Of a stretch of 64,000 nucleotides of DNA, positions 16,014-24,526 are shown one piece after another (within the stretch, counting starts at the first letter, position 1; the number at the start of each line of letters is the position of its first letter). The notes beneath the pieces are model-generated. The model ran no database searches, was not told where the DNA came from, and saw nothing but the letters and a program-made list of their open reading frames with translations. Origin of the DNA: Rhodospirillaceae bacterium (GTDB lineage: Bacteria; Pseudomonadota; Alphaproteobacteria; MPNO01; UBA2964); contig JABJKO010000209.1 of assembly GCA_018660305.1 (NCBI GenBank), forward strand, positions 5,937 to 69,936, given 5' to 3'. A program made the position numbers and the translations under genes.

Positions 16014-18104
16014 TTGTCAGACACACCAGCCCGATACCGTGTGGGTGTCGATGTGGGGGGTACCCACACCGACCTGGTGCTCAATGATGTGTCGAGCGGC
16101 GCGGTGCGCATCGAAAAGCTGCCGTCCTCGCCGTCGAACCCGGCCCTTGCGGTGCTCGAGGGCGTGCAGCGTCTGATCACCAGCGGCGTGGATCCGGCCC
16201 ATATCGATTTTTTCGCCCATGGCACCACGGTCACCACCAACGCGCTGCTCGAGGGCAAGGGTGCGGCGGTCGGTCTGCTGATCAATGATGGCTACCGCGC
16301 CATCTGCGAGGTCCAGACCCAGGCCCGCGACGAAGGCAATCCGTACGATCATTTGTTTACCCGCCCGCCCCACATCACGCCGCCCAGTCTGACGCGGGAA
16401 ATCGGCGGGCGTATGGATTATGCCGGCGAGGAGCTGACGCCGCTGGACCGCGATGCGGTGGCCCAAGCGGCCCGGGAACTCGCCCATTGCGGTGTGCGTT
16501 CTTTTGCCGTCTGCTACCTGTTTTCCTTCATGAACGACGCCCATGAGCGGGCCACGGCGGACATCATTCGCGAGACCGTTCCTGGCGCCCAGATCTCGCT
16601 CTCCAGCCAGGTGCTGCCGCAGATTCGCGAATGGCCCCGCTATTCAACGACCCTGGTCAACGCCTATCTGGTGGCCGTGCTGGCCGATTACATCGCCTCG
16701 CTGGCCAATGGTCTCGACGCGCTGGAGGTCACAACCCCACGGCGGTTTCTGATGCAATCCAATGGCGGGGTGATGCCGCTGTCGGCCAATGCCGAAAACC
16801 AGACGGTTCATACGCTGCTCTCCGGCCCGGCGGCGGGGGTACAGGGCACGGCCTATCTGCTGGGGGTGGGGCAGGGGCTGCGCAATATCGTGACCATGGA
16901 TATGGGCGGCACCAGCTGCGATATCGCCTTTATTCAGGATGGTACGCCGCTGGAGCATGCCTCGGCGGTGGTTGCCAACCGCATCGTTGCGGTTCCGGCA
17001 CTGGATGTGTCGACCATCTCCGCCGGTGGCGGCAGCATCGCGCGGGTCAATGCGGCAGGTCTTCTGGAAGTCGGTCCCGACAGTGCCGGCGCCGATCCCG
17101 GACCGGCCTGCTATGGCAAAGGCGGCACCCTGCCCACGGTGACCGACGCAGACGTAGCCAGCGGCTTTCTCAATCCGGACTTCTTTCTGGGCGGCAAGAT
17201 GTCGCTCGACACCGATGCCGCGCGTCAGGCTGTCCAAAAGCATGTGTCCGAGCCCATGGAGGCGGATCTGGCAATTGCGGCAGCCGGTATCGTCCGGGTC
17301 ATCAATGCTCGCATGGCCGATGAGATCCGGGTGCAGGCCGCCAAGAAGGGCGTCAGCCTGACCGATTTTACCCTGGTGCCGTTTGGCGGCGCCGGTCCGG
17401 TCCATGCCGCCGCCGTGGCTCAGGATCTCGGCATCGAGCGGGTGCTGGTGCCGGCCAGCCCGGGAGCGTTCTCGGCCTTCGGGCTTCTTTGCGCCGACGT
17501 GGTCCATGATTATGTGCGGTCGGATCTTCAGGACATGGAGACGCTTGAGCCGTCTCACGTTGATCAGGCCTTTACCGCCCTGGAACAGCGCGCCGCCGCG
17601 GAGCTTGCGGAAGAAGGTCTGGGCGATGAACCGTCGCATTTCGTGCGCGAAATGGATTTACGCTATGCCGGACAGGGCTACGAATTACGTGTTCCGTTGG
17701 ACGGAATAGCCACGCCCCTTGATCGAAAGGGGTTGGAAACATTGGTGGAGAGGTTTCATGACCGCCACGACGAGGTTCACGGTCATGCCGCCCGCGGCGC
17801 CGATGTGGAAGCCGTTAGCTACCGTCTTCGCGCGGTGGTGCCGGTCCCCAAACTTAAGGTGGCGGAACAGGCTGGTGACGGCGGCGGCACCGGTGAGCCG
17901 ACCGGCAGCCGTATGGTGTCCGACGGGCGTGGCAACGCGGTGGAAGCGGCCATCTGGCGCCGCGCCGATCTGCCGGTAGGGGCGGTACTCCCGGGCCCGG
18001 TCATTGTCGAACAGCTCGATTCCACCACGGTGGTTCCGGCGGGCTGGAATGTCAGTAACGACACCTACGGCAATCTTGAACTGACCCGTGGAGCAGGAAC
18101 ATGA
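16014..18104 (+). CDS. hyuA: Hydantoinase/oxoprolinase family protein, HyuA subunit
   Basis: A 696-aa protein of the ATP-dependent hydantoinase/5-oxoprolinase A family. Two actin-like ATP-binding loops are present: GVDVGGTHTDLVL near the start and TMDMGGTSCDIAFI near residue 300. HGTTVTTNALLEGKGA lies near 70 and the GPAAGV loop near 275. The TTG at 16014 was chosen because AGGGAGA lies a proper distance upstream; an in-frame ATG at 15996 has no ribosome binding site. With HyuB it forms an ATP-dependent amidohydrolase or carboxylase complex, and relatives act on N-methylhydantoin, 5-oxoproline, acetone or acetophenone. The stop overlaps the hyuB start (ATGA). Confidence 0.92.
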   Translation: MSDTPARYRVGVDVGGTHTDLVLNDVSSGAVRIEKLPSSPSNPALAVLEGVQRLITSGVDPAHIDFFAHGTTVTTNALLEGKGAAVGLLINDGYRAICEVQTQARDEGNPYDHLFTRPPHITPPSLTREIGGRMDYAGEELTPLDRDAVAQAARELAHCGVRSFAVCYLFSFMNDAHERATADIIRETVPGAQISLSSQVLPQIREWPRYSTTLVNAYLVAVLADYIASLANGLDALEVTTPRRFLMQSNGGVMPLSANAENQTVHTLLSGPAAGVQGTAYLLGVGQGLRNIVTMDMGGTSCDIAFIQDGTPLEHASAVVANRIVAVPALDVSTISAGGGSIARVNAAGLLEVGPDSAGADPGPACYGKGGTLPTVTDADVASGFLNPDFFLGGKMSLDTDAARQAVQKHVSEPMEADLAIAAAGIVRVINARMADEIRVQAAKKGVSLTDFTLVPFGGAGPVHAAAVAQDLGIERVLVPASPGAFSAFGLLCADVVHDYVRSDLQDMETLEPSHVDQAFTALEQRAAAELAEEGLGDEPSHFVREMDLRYAGQGYELRVPLDGIATPLDRKGLETLVERFHDRHDEVHGHAARGADVEAVSYRLRAVVPVPKLKVAEQAGDGGGTGEPTGSRMVSDGRGNAVEAAIWRRADLPVGAVLPGPVIVEQLDSTTVVPAGWNVSNDTYGNLELTRGAGT

Positions 18105-19738
18105 CGTCCGCCACTAAAGTAGACCCCATCACCGTCGGGATCCTGCGTAACAGGATCGGCAGCCTGATGGATGAAATGCACCATCATTTCTTTCGCTCGG
18201 GCTATTCCACCATCGTGCGCGAATCGCGGGATTTCAGCTGCGTTATACTCGATGCCAAAGGCCGCATCCTGGTGGCACCGCCCATGTTCTTCCATTCCAC
18301 GTCTTATAAGTATCTGGTGCGGCGCATATTCGAGCTCTATGGCGCGGACGGGCCGGAGGATGGCGATATCTTTCTCTGTAACCATCCCTATGACGGCAAT
18401 CTGCCCCACGTCCCCGACATGGCGGTGATCGTTCCCATTTTTCAGGGCGGCACCCTCGTGGGCTTTGCCGGTTCCATCGCCCATAAGGCCGATATCGGCG
18501 GCACCGTTCCCGGCTCCACATTCGGGCAGGCCACCGAGCTGTTTCAGGAGGGCATCGTCTTTCCGCCCATCAAATATTACCGCGCCGGCAAACATAACAT
18601 GGACGTGGAACGGACCATCCGGGCCAACAGCCGCCTGCCCGAGGTCACGCTGGGGGATCTCCATGGCCAGGTGGGCGCCTGTGAGATCGGGCGCGCGCGC
18701 ATGCGCCAGGTGTGCGACGAATTCGGGCTGGATGTGGTGCAGGACGCCCTGGTCGCCATGGTCGAGGCGGCGGGGGTCGAGTTCCGCGCCGCCCTGTCCC
18801 GCCTGCCCAACGGCACACAGGAAGCGGAATCCTTTCTCGATAGCGATGGCATCGATTTCACCAAACCCATCCGCATGCATGTGCGCCTCACGGTGACCGA
18901 TGGCGAGGTCGAGTTCGATTTCAGCGCCAGCGATCCGCAGGGGCGCGGGCCCGTCAATATCAGGCTGGCGCTGGTCGAGGCGTGCTGCTTTCAGGTGCTC
19001 ATCGGGCTCATCGACCCCACCCTCAAATACAGCGATGCGGCCTTCGATGCGGTTCATATAAAGACCAATAAGGGCACCGTGGTCGACCCGCACGCACCGG
19101 CGCCGTGCTCCAGCTATATGAAGACCTGCATGACGGTGATCGACATGCTGATGGAGGCGTTCGGGCCGTTCGTGCCCGACCGGGCGGCGGCCTATAGCGG
19201 CGGTAGCGGCGGCGGGCTGACGGTGGATTGGCGCGGTACCAAACGCATTCCCCGTGGCAACCAGTATGAAATCTATGGTTCGGCCTATGGCGGTTCGGCC
19301 AGCCAGGACGGCGCCTCGGGCACCACGGTGCATCTGTCGAACATCTATGTCACGCCCATCGAGATCGTCGAGACCGAATTTCCCTGCCGCGTGACCCGCT
19401 ATGAGCTGATCCCCGGTTCGGGTGGCGATGGCAGGCACCGGGGCGGGCTCGCCATGCGGCGGGAATATGAGTTGCTGGAACCTGCCATGGTGATCTTCAG
19501 AGGCGATCGGGCCCAGCGTCCGCCGCGCGGCGTCGCCGGCGGCCAGCCGGGCCGTGGCAGCCGTTTCGTGCTCAACCCGGGAACCAACCGGGAAAAGGAG
19601 ATGCCCATCACCACGCGGGTCGATCTGGAAGCGGGTGATACCATGCGGATGGAGGCGGCCGGTGGTGGTGGCTATGGCGATCCCGATGAGCGCGACACGG
19701 AAGCCCGTGCCTATGATAAGCAGGAAGGCTATGTTTAG
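18101..19738 (+). CDS. hyuB: Hydantoinase B/oxoprolinase family protein, HyuB subunit
   Basis: A 545-aa protein matching the HyuB family along its full length. Early TVGILRNRIGSLMDEMHHHFFRS, then DGDIFLCNHPYDGNLPHVPDM, and HKADIGGTVPGS are typical signature stretches. A glycine-rich C-terminal part (AYSGGSGGGLTVDWRG, then GSGGDGRHRGGLAMRREYEL) and AGGGGYGDPDERD close it. Its start overlaps the hyuA stop, so the two subunits are made in equal amounts. The cupin and SDR genes follow within 33 bp and 3 bp, pointing to a single catabolic operon. Confidence 0.92.
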   Translation: MTSATKVDPITVGILRNRIGSLMDEMHHHFFRSGYSTIVRESRDFSCVILDAKGRILVAPPMFFHSTSYKYLVRRIFELYGADGPEDGDIFLCNHPYDGNLPHVPDMAVIVPIFQGGTLVGFAGSIAHKADIGGTVPGSTFGQATELFQEGIVFPPIKYYRAGKHNMDVERTIRANSRLPEVTLGDLHGQVGACEIGRARMRQVCDEFGLDVVQDALVAMVEAAGVEFRAALSRLPNGTQEAESFLDSDGIDFTKPIRMHVRLTVTDGEVEFDFSASDPQGRGPVNIRLALVEACCFQVLIGLIDPTLKYSDAAFDAVHIKTNKGTVVDPHAPAPCSSYMKTCMTVIDMLMEAFGPFVPDRAAAYSGGSGGGLTVDWRGTKRIPRGNQYEIYGSAYGGSASQDGASGTTVHLSNIYVTPIEIVETEFPCRVTRYELIPGSGGDGRHRGGLAMRREYELLEPAMVIFRGDRAQRPPRGVAGGQPGRGSRFVLNPGTNREKEMPITTRVDLEAGDTMRMEAAGGGGYGDPDERDTEARAYDKQEGYV

Positions 19739-19771
19739 CGCTGGAACAGATTAGAGACAGGAGCAGGCATC

Positions 19772-20185
19772 ATGCCCCAAGGCACTTTTATCGATATCGA
19801 CAAGGCTCCCGAAGTGAAGCGCGGCGGCGGCATCGTCACGCGGCCGCTGATCGTGCATCACACCACACCCGATGCCAAATTCACCACCGGCATGACGCGC
19901 TTCCCGCCCGGCGAAGGGGCCCCCATGCATTCGCACAATTGCGATGAGCAGGTGACGGTGCTGGAAGGCACCGGAATCTATGAGGTGGATGGCGTGGTGA
20001 CCGAGCTCAAGCAGCACGACACCACCTATATACCGGCCGGCCTGCCGCACCGGTTTCACAATACCAGCGATGCCCCCATGGCGATCCTGTGGATCTATGC
20101 CGCCGCGGAGGTCACAAGGACCTTTACCGACAGCGGCGAGACCGTGGAACATCTGTCCTCCGCCGACATGATGGTTTCGGAGTAA
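19772..20185 (+). CDS. Cupin-domain protein
   Basis: A 137-aa single-domain cupin with an ACAGGAGCAG site. Motif 1 reads GEGAPMHSHNCDEQVTVLEGTGIYEVDG with metal-ligand histidines at about 53 and 55 and a glutamate at 59. Motif 2 is IPAGLPHRFHNTSDAPMAIL with the histidine at about 93. A metal-dependent role (isomerase, dioxygenase or sensor of a pathway intermediate) is likely. It sits between hyuB and the SDR gene in the same operon, with only 3 bp to the next start. Confidence 0.85.
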   Translation: MPQGTFIDIDKAPEVKRGGGIVTRPLIVHHTTPDAKFTTGMTRFPPGEGAPMHSHNCDEQVTVLEGTGIYEVDGVVTELKQHDTTYIPAGLPHRFHNTSDAPMAILWIYAAAEVTRTFTDSGETVEHLSSADMMVSE

Positions 20186-20188
20186 CCC

Positions 20189-20977
20189 ATGGATCTTGGA
20201 ATTGCCGGCCGCAAGGCCTTGGTGACGGGGGGCAGTCTCGGCATTGGGCGGGCCTGTGCCGACTTGCTGGTTGCCGAGGGGGTTGATGTGGCCATCGCCG
20301 CCCGTAACGAAGAGCGTCTCGGCGCTGTGGCGTCCGACATCGCTTCAGGAACCAATGCGCGCGTTATCCCCATCGCCGGCGATCTCTCGGTGGCGTCCGA
20401 TACGGAACGTGTGGTGGCGGAGGCCGCCGAGGCGCTGGGCCAGATTGATATACTGGTCAATAACGCGGGGTCGGCGCCGCTGGGTCTGATTGGCGATATC
20501 GACGATGCCTCCTGGCAATCCAGCTTCGATCTGAAATTAATGGGCTATGTGCGCTGCGCCCGCACCGTCATGCCGGCCATGCGCGCCCGCCGCTGGGGCC
20601 GCATTATCAACATCATCGGCAATGGCGGTCATTTTCCCACCGCCAAATACATCGCCGGTGGCGCCATCAACGCCGCCATTCTCAATATCACGCAGGCGCT
20701 GGCCGAGGAATGCGGGCCGGATAACGTGCTGGTCAACGGCGTCAACCCGACCGCGACGGCAACCGACCGCTGGGCCGAGCTGGTGAAACAGCGGGTCGAG
20801 ATGACCGGCGAGACGGAAGAACAGATTTATGCACAATCCGCCGCGCGCAATCCCCTGGGGCGTATCGGTGAGCCGGAGGACATCGCCAATATGGTGGTGT
20901 TCCTGTGCTCCGAACGGGCCAGCTTCGTCAATGGCGCGCTGATCGAGGTGGATGGCGGTGTCAGCCGGGCGCTGTAG
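20189..20977 (+). CDS. SDR-family oxidoreductase lacking the usual catalytic residues
   Basis: A 262-aa short-chain dehydrogenase/reductase fold. The cofactor motif TGGSLGIG (13-20), ILVNNAG (88-94) and the C-terminal FVNGALIEVDGG are normal. The active site is not. At the catalytic Tyr (about 154, in TAKYIAGGAINAA) the YxxxK lysine is glycine (about 158). The serine region reads NIIGNGG and the usual structural asparagine is lysine (DLKLMG, about 116). I recall a group of SDR proteins with DLK, IIG-GG and YIAG features, so this is a subfamily trait rather than random decay. A changed dehydrogenase chemistry or a dehydratase/hydratase role is possible. It lies 6 bp before the DUF488 gene. Confidence 0.85.
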   Translation: MDLGIAGRKALVTGGSLGIGRACADLLVAEGVDVAIAARNEERLGAVASDIASGTNARVIPIAGDLSVASDTERVVAEAAEALGQIDILVNNAGSAPLGLIGDIDDASWQSSFDLKLMGYVRCARTVMPAMRARRWGRIINIIGNGGHFPTAKYIAGGAINAAILNITQALAEECGPDNVLVNGVNPTATATDRWAELVKQRVEMTGETEEQIYAQSAARNPLGRIGEPEDIANMVVFLCSERASFVNGALIEVDGGVSRAL

Positions 20978-20983
20978 CCGCCC

Positions 20984-21340
20984 ATGCCTTTTGATATTCG
21001 TCTGAAGCGGGCTTACGATTCCCCCGATTCATCGGACGGCAAGCGTATCCTGGTGGAGCGGCTGTGGCCGCGCGGTGTGACCAAGGAGGCCGCCGCGCTC
21101 CATGAGTGGATGAAGGATATCGCGCCCAGCGCCGATCTCCGCAAATGGTACGGCCATGAACCGGACCGATGGCCGGAATTCCAGAAACGGTATGAGCGGG
21201 AGCTGGCGGACAATAGGGTGTTGGTCGGCGATCTACGGGCGATGTGCGCGGCCGGTCCGGTGACATTGATCTTCGCGGCCAGGGATGAAGCCCGTAACAG
21301 CGCCGTGGTCCTCAAGGCCGTGCTTGAACAGGACACTTAG
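20984..21340 (+). CDS. DUF488 (YeaO-like) protein
   Basis: A 118-aa protein covering the whole DUF488 domain: IRLKRAYDSPDSSDGKRILVERLWPRGVTKE at the start, then LRKWYGHEPDRWPEFQKRYEREL and VTLIFAARDEARNSAVVLK. Function in the family is not established. It is the last gene of the hyuA-hyuB-cupin-SDR run (6 bp after the SDR stop), and its stop overlaps by 4 bp the stop of the convergent DUF3095 gene. It may be a passenger rather than a pathway enzyme. Confidence 0.88.
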   Translation: MPFDIRLKRAYDSPDSSDGKRILVERLWPRGVTKEAAALHEWMKDIAPSADLRKWYGHEPDRWPEFQKRYERELADNRVLVGDLRAMCAAGPVTLIFAARDEARNSAVVLKAVLEQDT

Positions 21341-22506
21341 GCCCGCCCGCCTCCCTTATCAGCCATCGCAGCTTTCAGCATCTCCGCCGCTTTCGCATAG
21401 CCGCCGGCCGCGCCGTCGACGAAATGCATGTGATCACTGGTGTAGGGTGAGGGCACGATACAGGTCATCAGCGCGCTGTCCTGGCTGTGCAGCCCGTAAT
21501 GGGCGGTACCGTCTTCCTGCGCCCGGCGCAAAAGCGCCTCTATTCTGGCGATGACGTCCCGTGGACAATCCACCGTCAGCTTCAGCCCGTCATCGAACTT
21601 GCGGAAATCCGTGTTGCCGGCGACGTCCCGGCGATAGACCGAGGGATCGAAGCGGGCCATGGAGCGTTTTGTGAGCTGCAGGATCCACGGAACCAGATGT
21701 TCCATCAGGATCTTCAGACGGCGGACAGGACGGACTTCCCCCCCGGCGCCGGCCCGCACTTCGGTCCCCAGCCCCTGCGGCGGCCAGACAAACCGGGGCC
21801 CTTCGGGGGCCACCGGATGGCCCTGCCGCTCGGTTTCCTTCTCCAATAAGTCCAGGAGCGCGGTTACCAGCCGGGCAAATGCCCCATCATCCACGTCCCT
21901 GGCCGGTAGCACCAGCAACGACAGAATTTCGCCATTACGGGCCTGCAGCGGCCGAAAGCGGCAGGACAGCCCCGTCAGATCGGGGTGGGTTCCGGCCGCC
22001 GCCCGCGGCACGCTGTATCGGCCGGCTTTCATCTCGCTTTCGGCCCAGGCCACGCCGCCGCCGGAAAACATGGCATAGCTGACCCCGGGAGCCGGCTGGA
22101 AGCGGGCGACGGTGGCATCCAGCCCCACCTGCCGGATATCGCCGATTGGCACCAGGGCCGCGCGCAGGCTCAGCCCGATCTCCTCTTCGGTCCACACCTG
22201 GCACGCCGCCAGAGCCGCCTCCACCGGGTCCCGCTGGTCCTCGGGAATGCCAAACCCCGCCCCGTCGCCACCAAAAACAAAGGGAAAGGGCGCCCCGCCG
22301 AGGCTATTCATGACCGCCGAGATCACGCTGGCTCCGGCCATGTTAACCGCCTTGTAGCGGCCAGCTTCAATGGCGCCCGTAGAGTTAACGACGTCCGTAA
22401 CCCCGATTAACCAATCGTCGGGGAGGGGGTGAAATCGTTTATTTTCGACAAGACGGTCGAAATCGGTGAAAGATTCCAGCTCTGCGTAGAATGATTCACT
22501 GCCCAT
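21337..22506 (-). CDS. DUF3095 protein with class III cyclase-like motifs
   Basis: A 389-aa protein typical of DUF3095. The ATG at 22506 is preceded by AGGGGC; a longer frame to 22548 adds only a hydrophobic tail and is less likely. The N-terminal part reads DDWLIGVTDVVNSTGAIEAG (Asp about 38, Ser-Thr 42-43). It continues with FPFVFGGDGAGFGIP (Asp about 81). These two aspartates lie in contexts like the metal-binding loops of class III nucleotidyl cyclases, which is my inference rather than an established function. The C-terminal half is alpha-helical with a Trp-rich segment (LMEHLVPWILQL). It is divergent from the SleB-type hydrolase gene. Confidence 0.85.
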   Translation of the reverse strand: MGSESFYAELESFTDFDRLVENKRFHPLPDDWLIGVTDVVNSTGAIEAGRYKAVNMAGASVISAVMNSLGGAPFPFVFGGDGAGFGIPEDQRDPVEAALAACQVWTEEEIGLSLRAALVPIGDIRQVGLDATVARFQPAPGVSYAMFSGGGVAWAESEMKAGRYSVPRAAAGTHPDLTGLSCRFRPLQARNGEILSLLVLPARDVDDGAFARLVTALLDLLEKETERQGHPVAPEGPRFVWPPQGLGTEVRAGAGGEVRPVRRLKILMEHLVPWILQLTKRSMARFDPSVYRRDVAGNTDFRKFDDGLKLTVDCPRDVIARIEALLRRAQEDGTAHYGLHSQDSALMTCIVPSPYTSDHMHFVDGAAGGYAKAAEMLKAAMADKGGGRA

Positions 22507-22697
22507 GACGGCCCCTGTGATAAAGAAAAAACAAAGTAAAAATAGCATTCTACAAAGTTAACAAAAATTAACCCTAATAATGGATCAATTTATTTTAAAA
22601 TTTGATTCGTTTTTTCTTGAAATTAACTAAAAAGGTAATGCAAATTGCGCTCAACAAAACAAAACACACATGACGTAAGTTAACAACGGGGTTACTC
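22507..22697. promoter_or_regulatory. AT-rich divergent promoter region
   Basis: About 190 bp between divergent genes, markedly AT-rich compared with its GC-rich surroundings. It contains several TTAA tracts (for example GTTAACAAAAATTAACC near 22557-22573). It must hold promoters for DUF3095 and the cell wall hydrolase. The TTAA spacing is six bases, one short of a CtrA box. No exact hexamer pair was assigned. Confidence 0.45.
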
Positions 22698-23222
22698 ATG
22701 TTTGGGATGATGAGAATTGCCAGTCTGGCATTAACTATTACTATCACTTCATTTTCGGCTCAGGCCTCCGAAGGGGTCGATGCCCAGAAGATGAATTGGG
22801 AAAGCCTTCGCTGCCTCGCGCTTAATATATACCACGAAGCGCGTGGTGAGCCGCTGGAAGGCAAAATCGCGGTCGGCCATGTGGTCCTCAACAGGGTCGC
22901 CGCCCGCCGGTTTCCCGGTCAGATCTGTGCGGTGATCAAGCAGGGTGGTGAAAATCGCCGCTATCGGTGCCAGTTCTCCTGGTGGTGCGATGGCCGCAGC
23001 GATCGTCCCCGCAATGTCACAGCCTGGCGCGAAAGCCTGCTGGTCGCGCTGCTGATCCGCCGCGGCGGGACGGATGATCCGACCAAGGGTGCCCTCTGGT
23101 ATCACGCGGATACGGTTCAGCCTTACTGGGCAAAGATCTTCAAGCCTTACACCAAGATTGGAAAGCACATCTTCTACCTCAAGAACACAAAGAAGGTGCG
23201 TGTGCGTCGGTCACGGGGTTGA
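22698..23222 (+). CDS. Cell wall hydrolase, SleB family
   Basis: A 174-aa exported protein with a signal peptide ending about residue 23 (SFSAQA). The hydrolase domain carries the family signature LALNIYHEARGEPLEGKIAVGHVVLNRV with the catalytic glutamate at about 47, then CAVIKQ and CQFSWWCDG. The C-terminal GALWYHADTVQPYWAK is typical of SleB/CwlJ lytic proteins. In Gram-negative bacteria this family trims periplasmic peptidoglycan during growth or division. A strong terminator follows its stop. Confidence 0.9.
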   Translation: MFGMMRIASLALTITITSFSAQASEGVDAQKMNWESLRCLALNIYHEARGEPLEGKIAVGHVVLNRVAARRFPGQICAVIKQGGENRRYRCQFSWWCDGRSDRPRNVTAWRESLLVALLIRRGGTDDPTKGALWYHADTVQPYWAKIFKPYTKIGKHIFYLKNTKKVRVRRSRG

Positions 23223-23268
23223 TTTGTAACCTGGGTTGGCATCAGACAGACAAACTCTCGTGACAATT

Positions 23269-23298
23269 AGGGCCGGTGAAAACCGGCCCTCTTTTTTT
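23269..23298 (+). terminator. Rho-independent terminator of the cell wall hydrolase gene
   Basis: AGGGCCGGT and ACCGGCCCT form a perfect 9-bp stem around a GAAA tetraloop, followed by CTTTTTTT. It also separates the convergent FemAB-like gene. Confidence 0.92.
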
Positions 23299-23319
23299 GC
23301 CTGAAGACCATCGATCAGA

Positions 23320-24273
23320 CTATAAAAATGTACCCGCCATCGTGAACGGGTCGGGACCGAGCCCCAGCTTGAACCGGGCGATGCCGGCACCCGATCCGGT
23401 ATTGAGGCCGCCGAGATCGAGCCATCGGATACCGGAATCCTTGAGCGCCTGTATGCCGCGCCACAGCAGCAGATTATGGGCATTGATCCCGCGCCCGGTC
23501 TCCGTGGTCCAGCTGATGAAATAGGTCGCGCTCGCGCCGTGCCGGATCAGCACGATTCCGGCCACCCTGTCCGCACCGGCATTGGCGGTGAGCACCAGGA
23601 CATCCCCGGTTTCCTGTCCGGCCGCCGCAATGGCGGCGACAAAGCCGCCGGAGGGTCCCATAAAGCGCTTTTGTCTGTGGAAGGAATCGTAATCGGCCAG
23701 ATCCCGGGAAATATCGTCTCCGGAATCGGTAATGACCAGGTTGGCCTTGTTTTTCTCCGCCATGCGCAGGGCATTCCGCCAGCTTCCGGTCATCCCCTTG
23801 CGCAGCTCGGCCTCATCCCGTGACAAATCGAGCCAGGCGGAGCTCATGCCGGTAACCATGCGGCGGGTGCCCAGCGAGCGCATCAGTGTCTGGTTCCGTG
23901 GCGTATCCGAAAGCTCCGGGAGCCAGAACGGAATGTCGCCGCGGCGCAGCGAAAACGCGTCCCGAAAGGCGCGCAGGATATCCTGCCGCGGCTCTCCGTC
24001 TTCCTGGCCGTCCAGGAACAGGGGCCCGCGCACGATACGGACCACCGATAGGACGCCCATCAGGTTTTTACGATAAAGCTGGGCCATGGCGACCGGTATA
24101 TGGCCCTGTCGGATAATGACCCGGTCGACGGTCTGACCGTGATAGGCCGCCATCGCGGCGCCGTAGGCCCAGCTTTGTTCCAGGCTCGACCGGTCCGCCG
24201 CCGTGAGATAGCCGTGCCACTCGGCGCGGCCGCAATCGTTCCAGTGGAGGGTCAGCGAGGGTTTGGCGGTCAT
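23320..24273 (-). CDS. FemAB/GNAT-type acyltransferase
   Basis: A 317-aa protein with the FemAB-like (lipid II peptide-bridge) acyltransferase pattern. It has SSLEQSWAYGAAMAAYHGQ early and VVRIVRGPLFLD near 80. Then comes RNALRMAEKNKANLVI near 165, and near the end INAHNLLLWRGIQALKDSGIRWLDLGGLN. Members use aminoacyl-tRNA or acyl-CoA donors. In non-bridge-making Gram-negatives they are often tied to envelope or exopolysaccharide work. No signal peptide is present. It converges on the cell wall hydrolase gene across a terminator, and is divergent from the small membrane protein gene. Confidence 0.75.
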   Translation of the reverse strand: MTAKPSLTLHWNDCGRAEWHGYLTAADRSSLEQSWAYGAAMAAYHGQTVDRVIIRQGHIPVAMAQLYRKNLMGVLSVVRIVRGPLFLDGQEDGEPRQDILRAFRDAFSLRRGDIPFWLPELSDTPRNQTLMRSLGTRRMVTGMSSAWLDLSRDEAELRKGMTGSWRNALRMAEKNKANLVITDSGDDISRDLADYDSFHRQKRFMGPSGGFVAAIAAAGQETGDVLVLTANAGADRVAGIVLIRHGASATYFISWTTETGRGINAHNLLLWRGIQALKDSGIRWLDLGGLNTGSGAGIARFKLGLGPDPFTMAGTFL

Positions 24274-24328
24274 GGCAGTGACGGGTTTCTGTTCTATTTA
24301 GCCGGATAGTGCTCTAGGTTGCGCCGCA

Positions 24329-24526
24329 ATGAAATTCTTCACGACCCAAACTATTGGCGGTGTTACCTTGCCGCGCCGCCGGTTTACAGGCTGGGCGGCT
24401 CTCTATTTCGTTCTCTTCGTCTGCGTTCCCTTCCTGGGTCTGGCATTGCTGCTCGACGTTATCTTCTACCTGATTTTTACGCGGGTGTTCGATAGCTGTT
24501 ATGGCGTGCTGTGTCTGTTTAGCTGA
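24329..24526 (+). CDS. Small membrane protein, 65 aa
   Basis: A 65-aa protein with one long hydrophobic segment that may form a helical hairpin (WAALYFVLFVCVPFLGLALL followed by DVIFYLIFTRVF). It ends in a cysteine-containing tail. I do not recognise a family with certainty. Its TGA overlaps the ATG of the first EamA transporter by one base, so it is the lead gene of a coupled cluster and may assist those membrane proteins. Confidence 0.7.
   Translation: MKFFTTQTIGGVTLPRRRFTGWAALYFVLFVCVPFLGLALLLDVIFYLIFTRVFDSCYGVLCLFS

Noticed and set aside
22557..22573. TTAA pair upstream of DUF3095 as a CtrA site
   Set aside because: The spacing is six bases rather than seven, and the whole gap is AT-rich.
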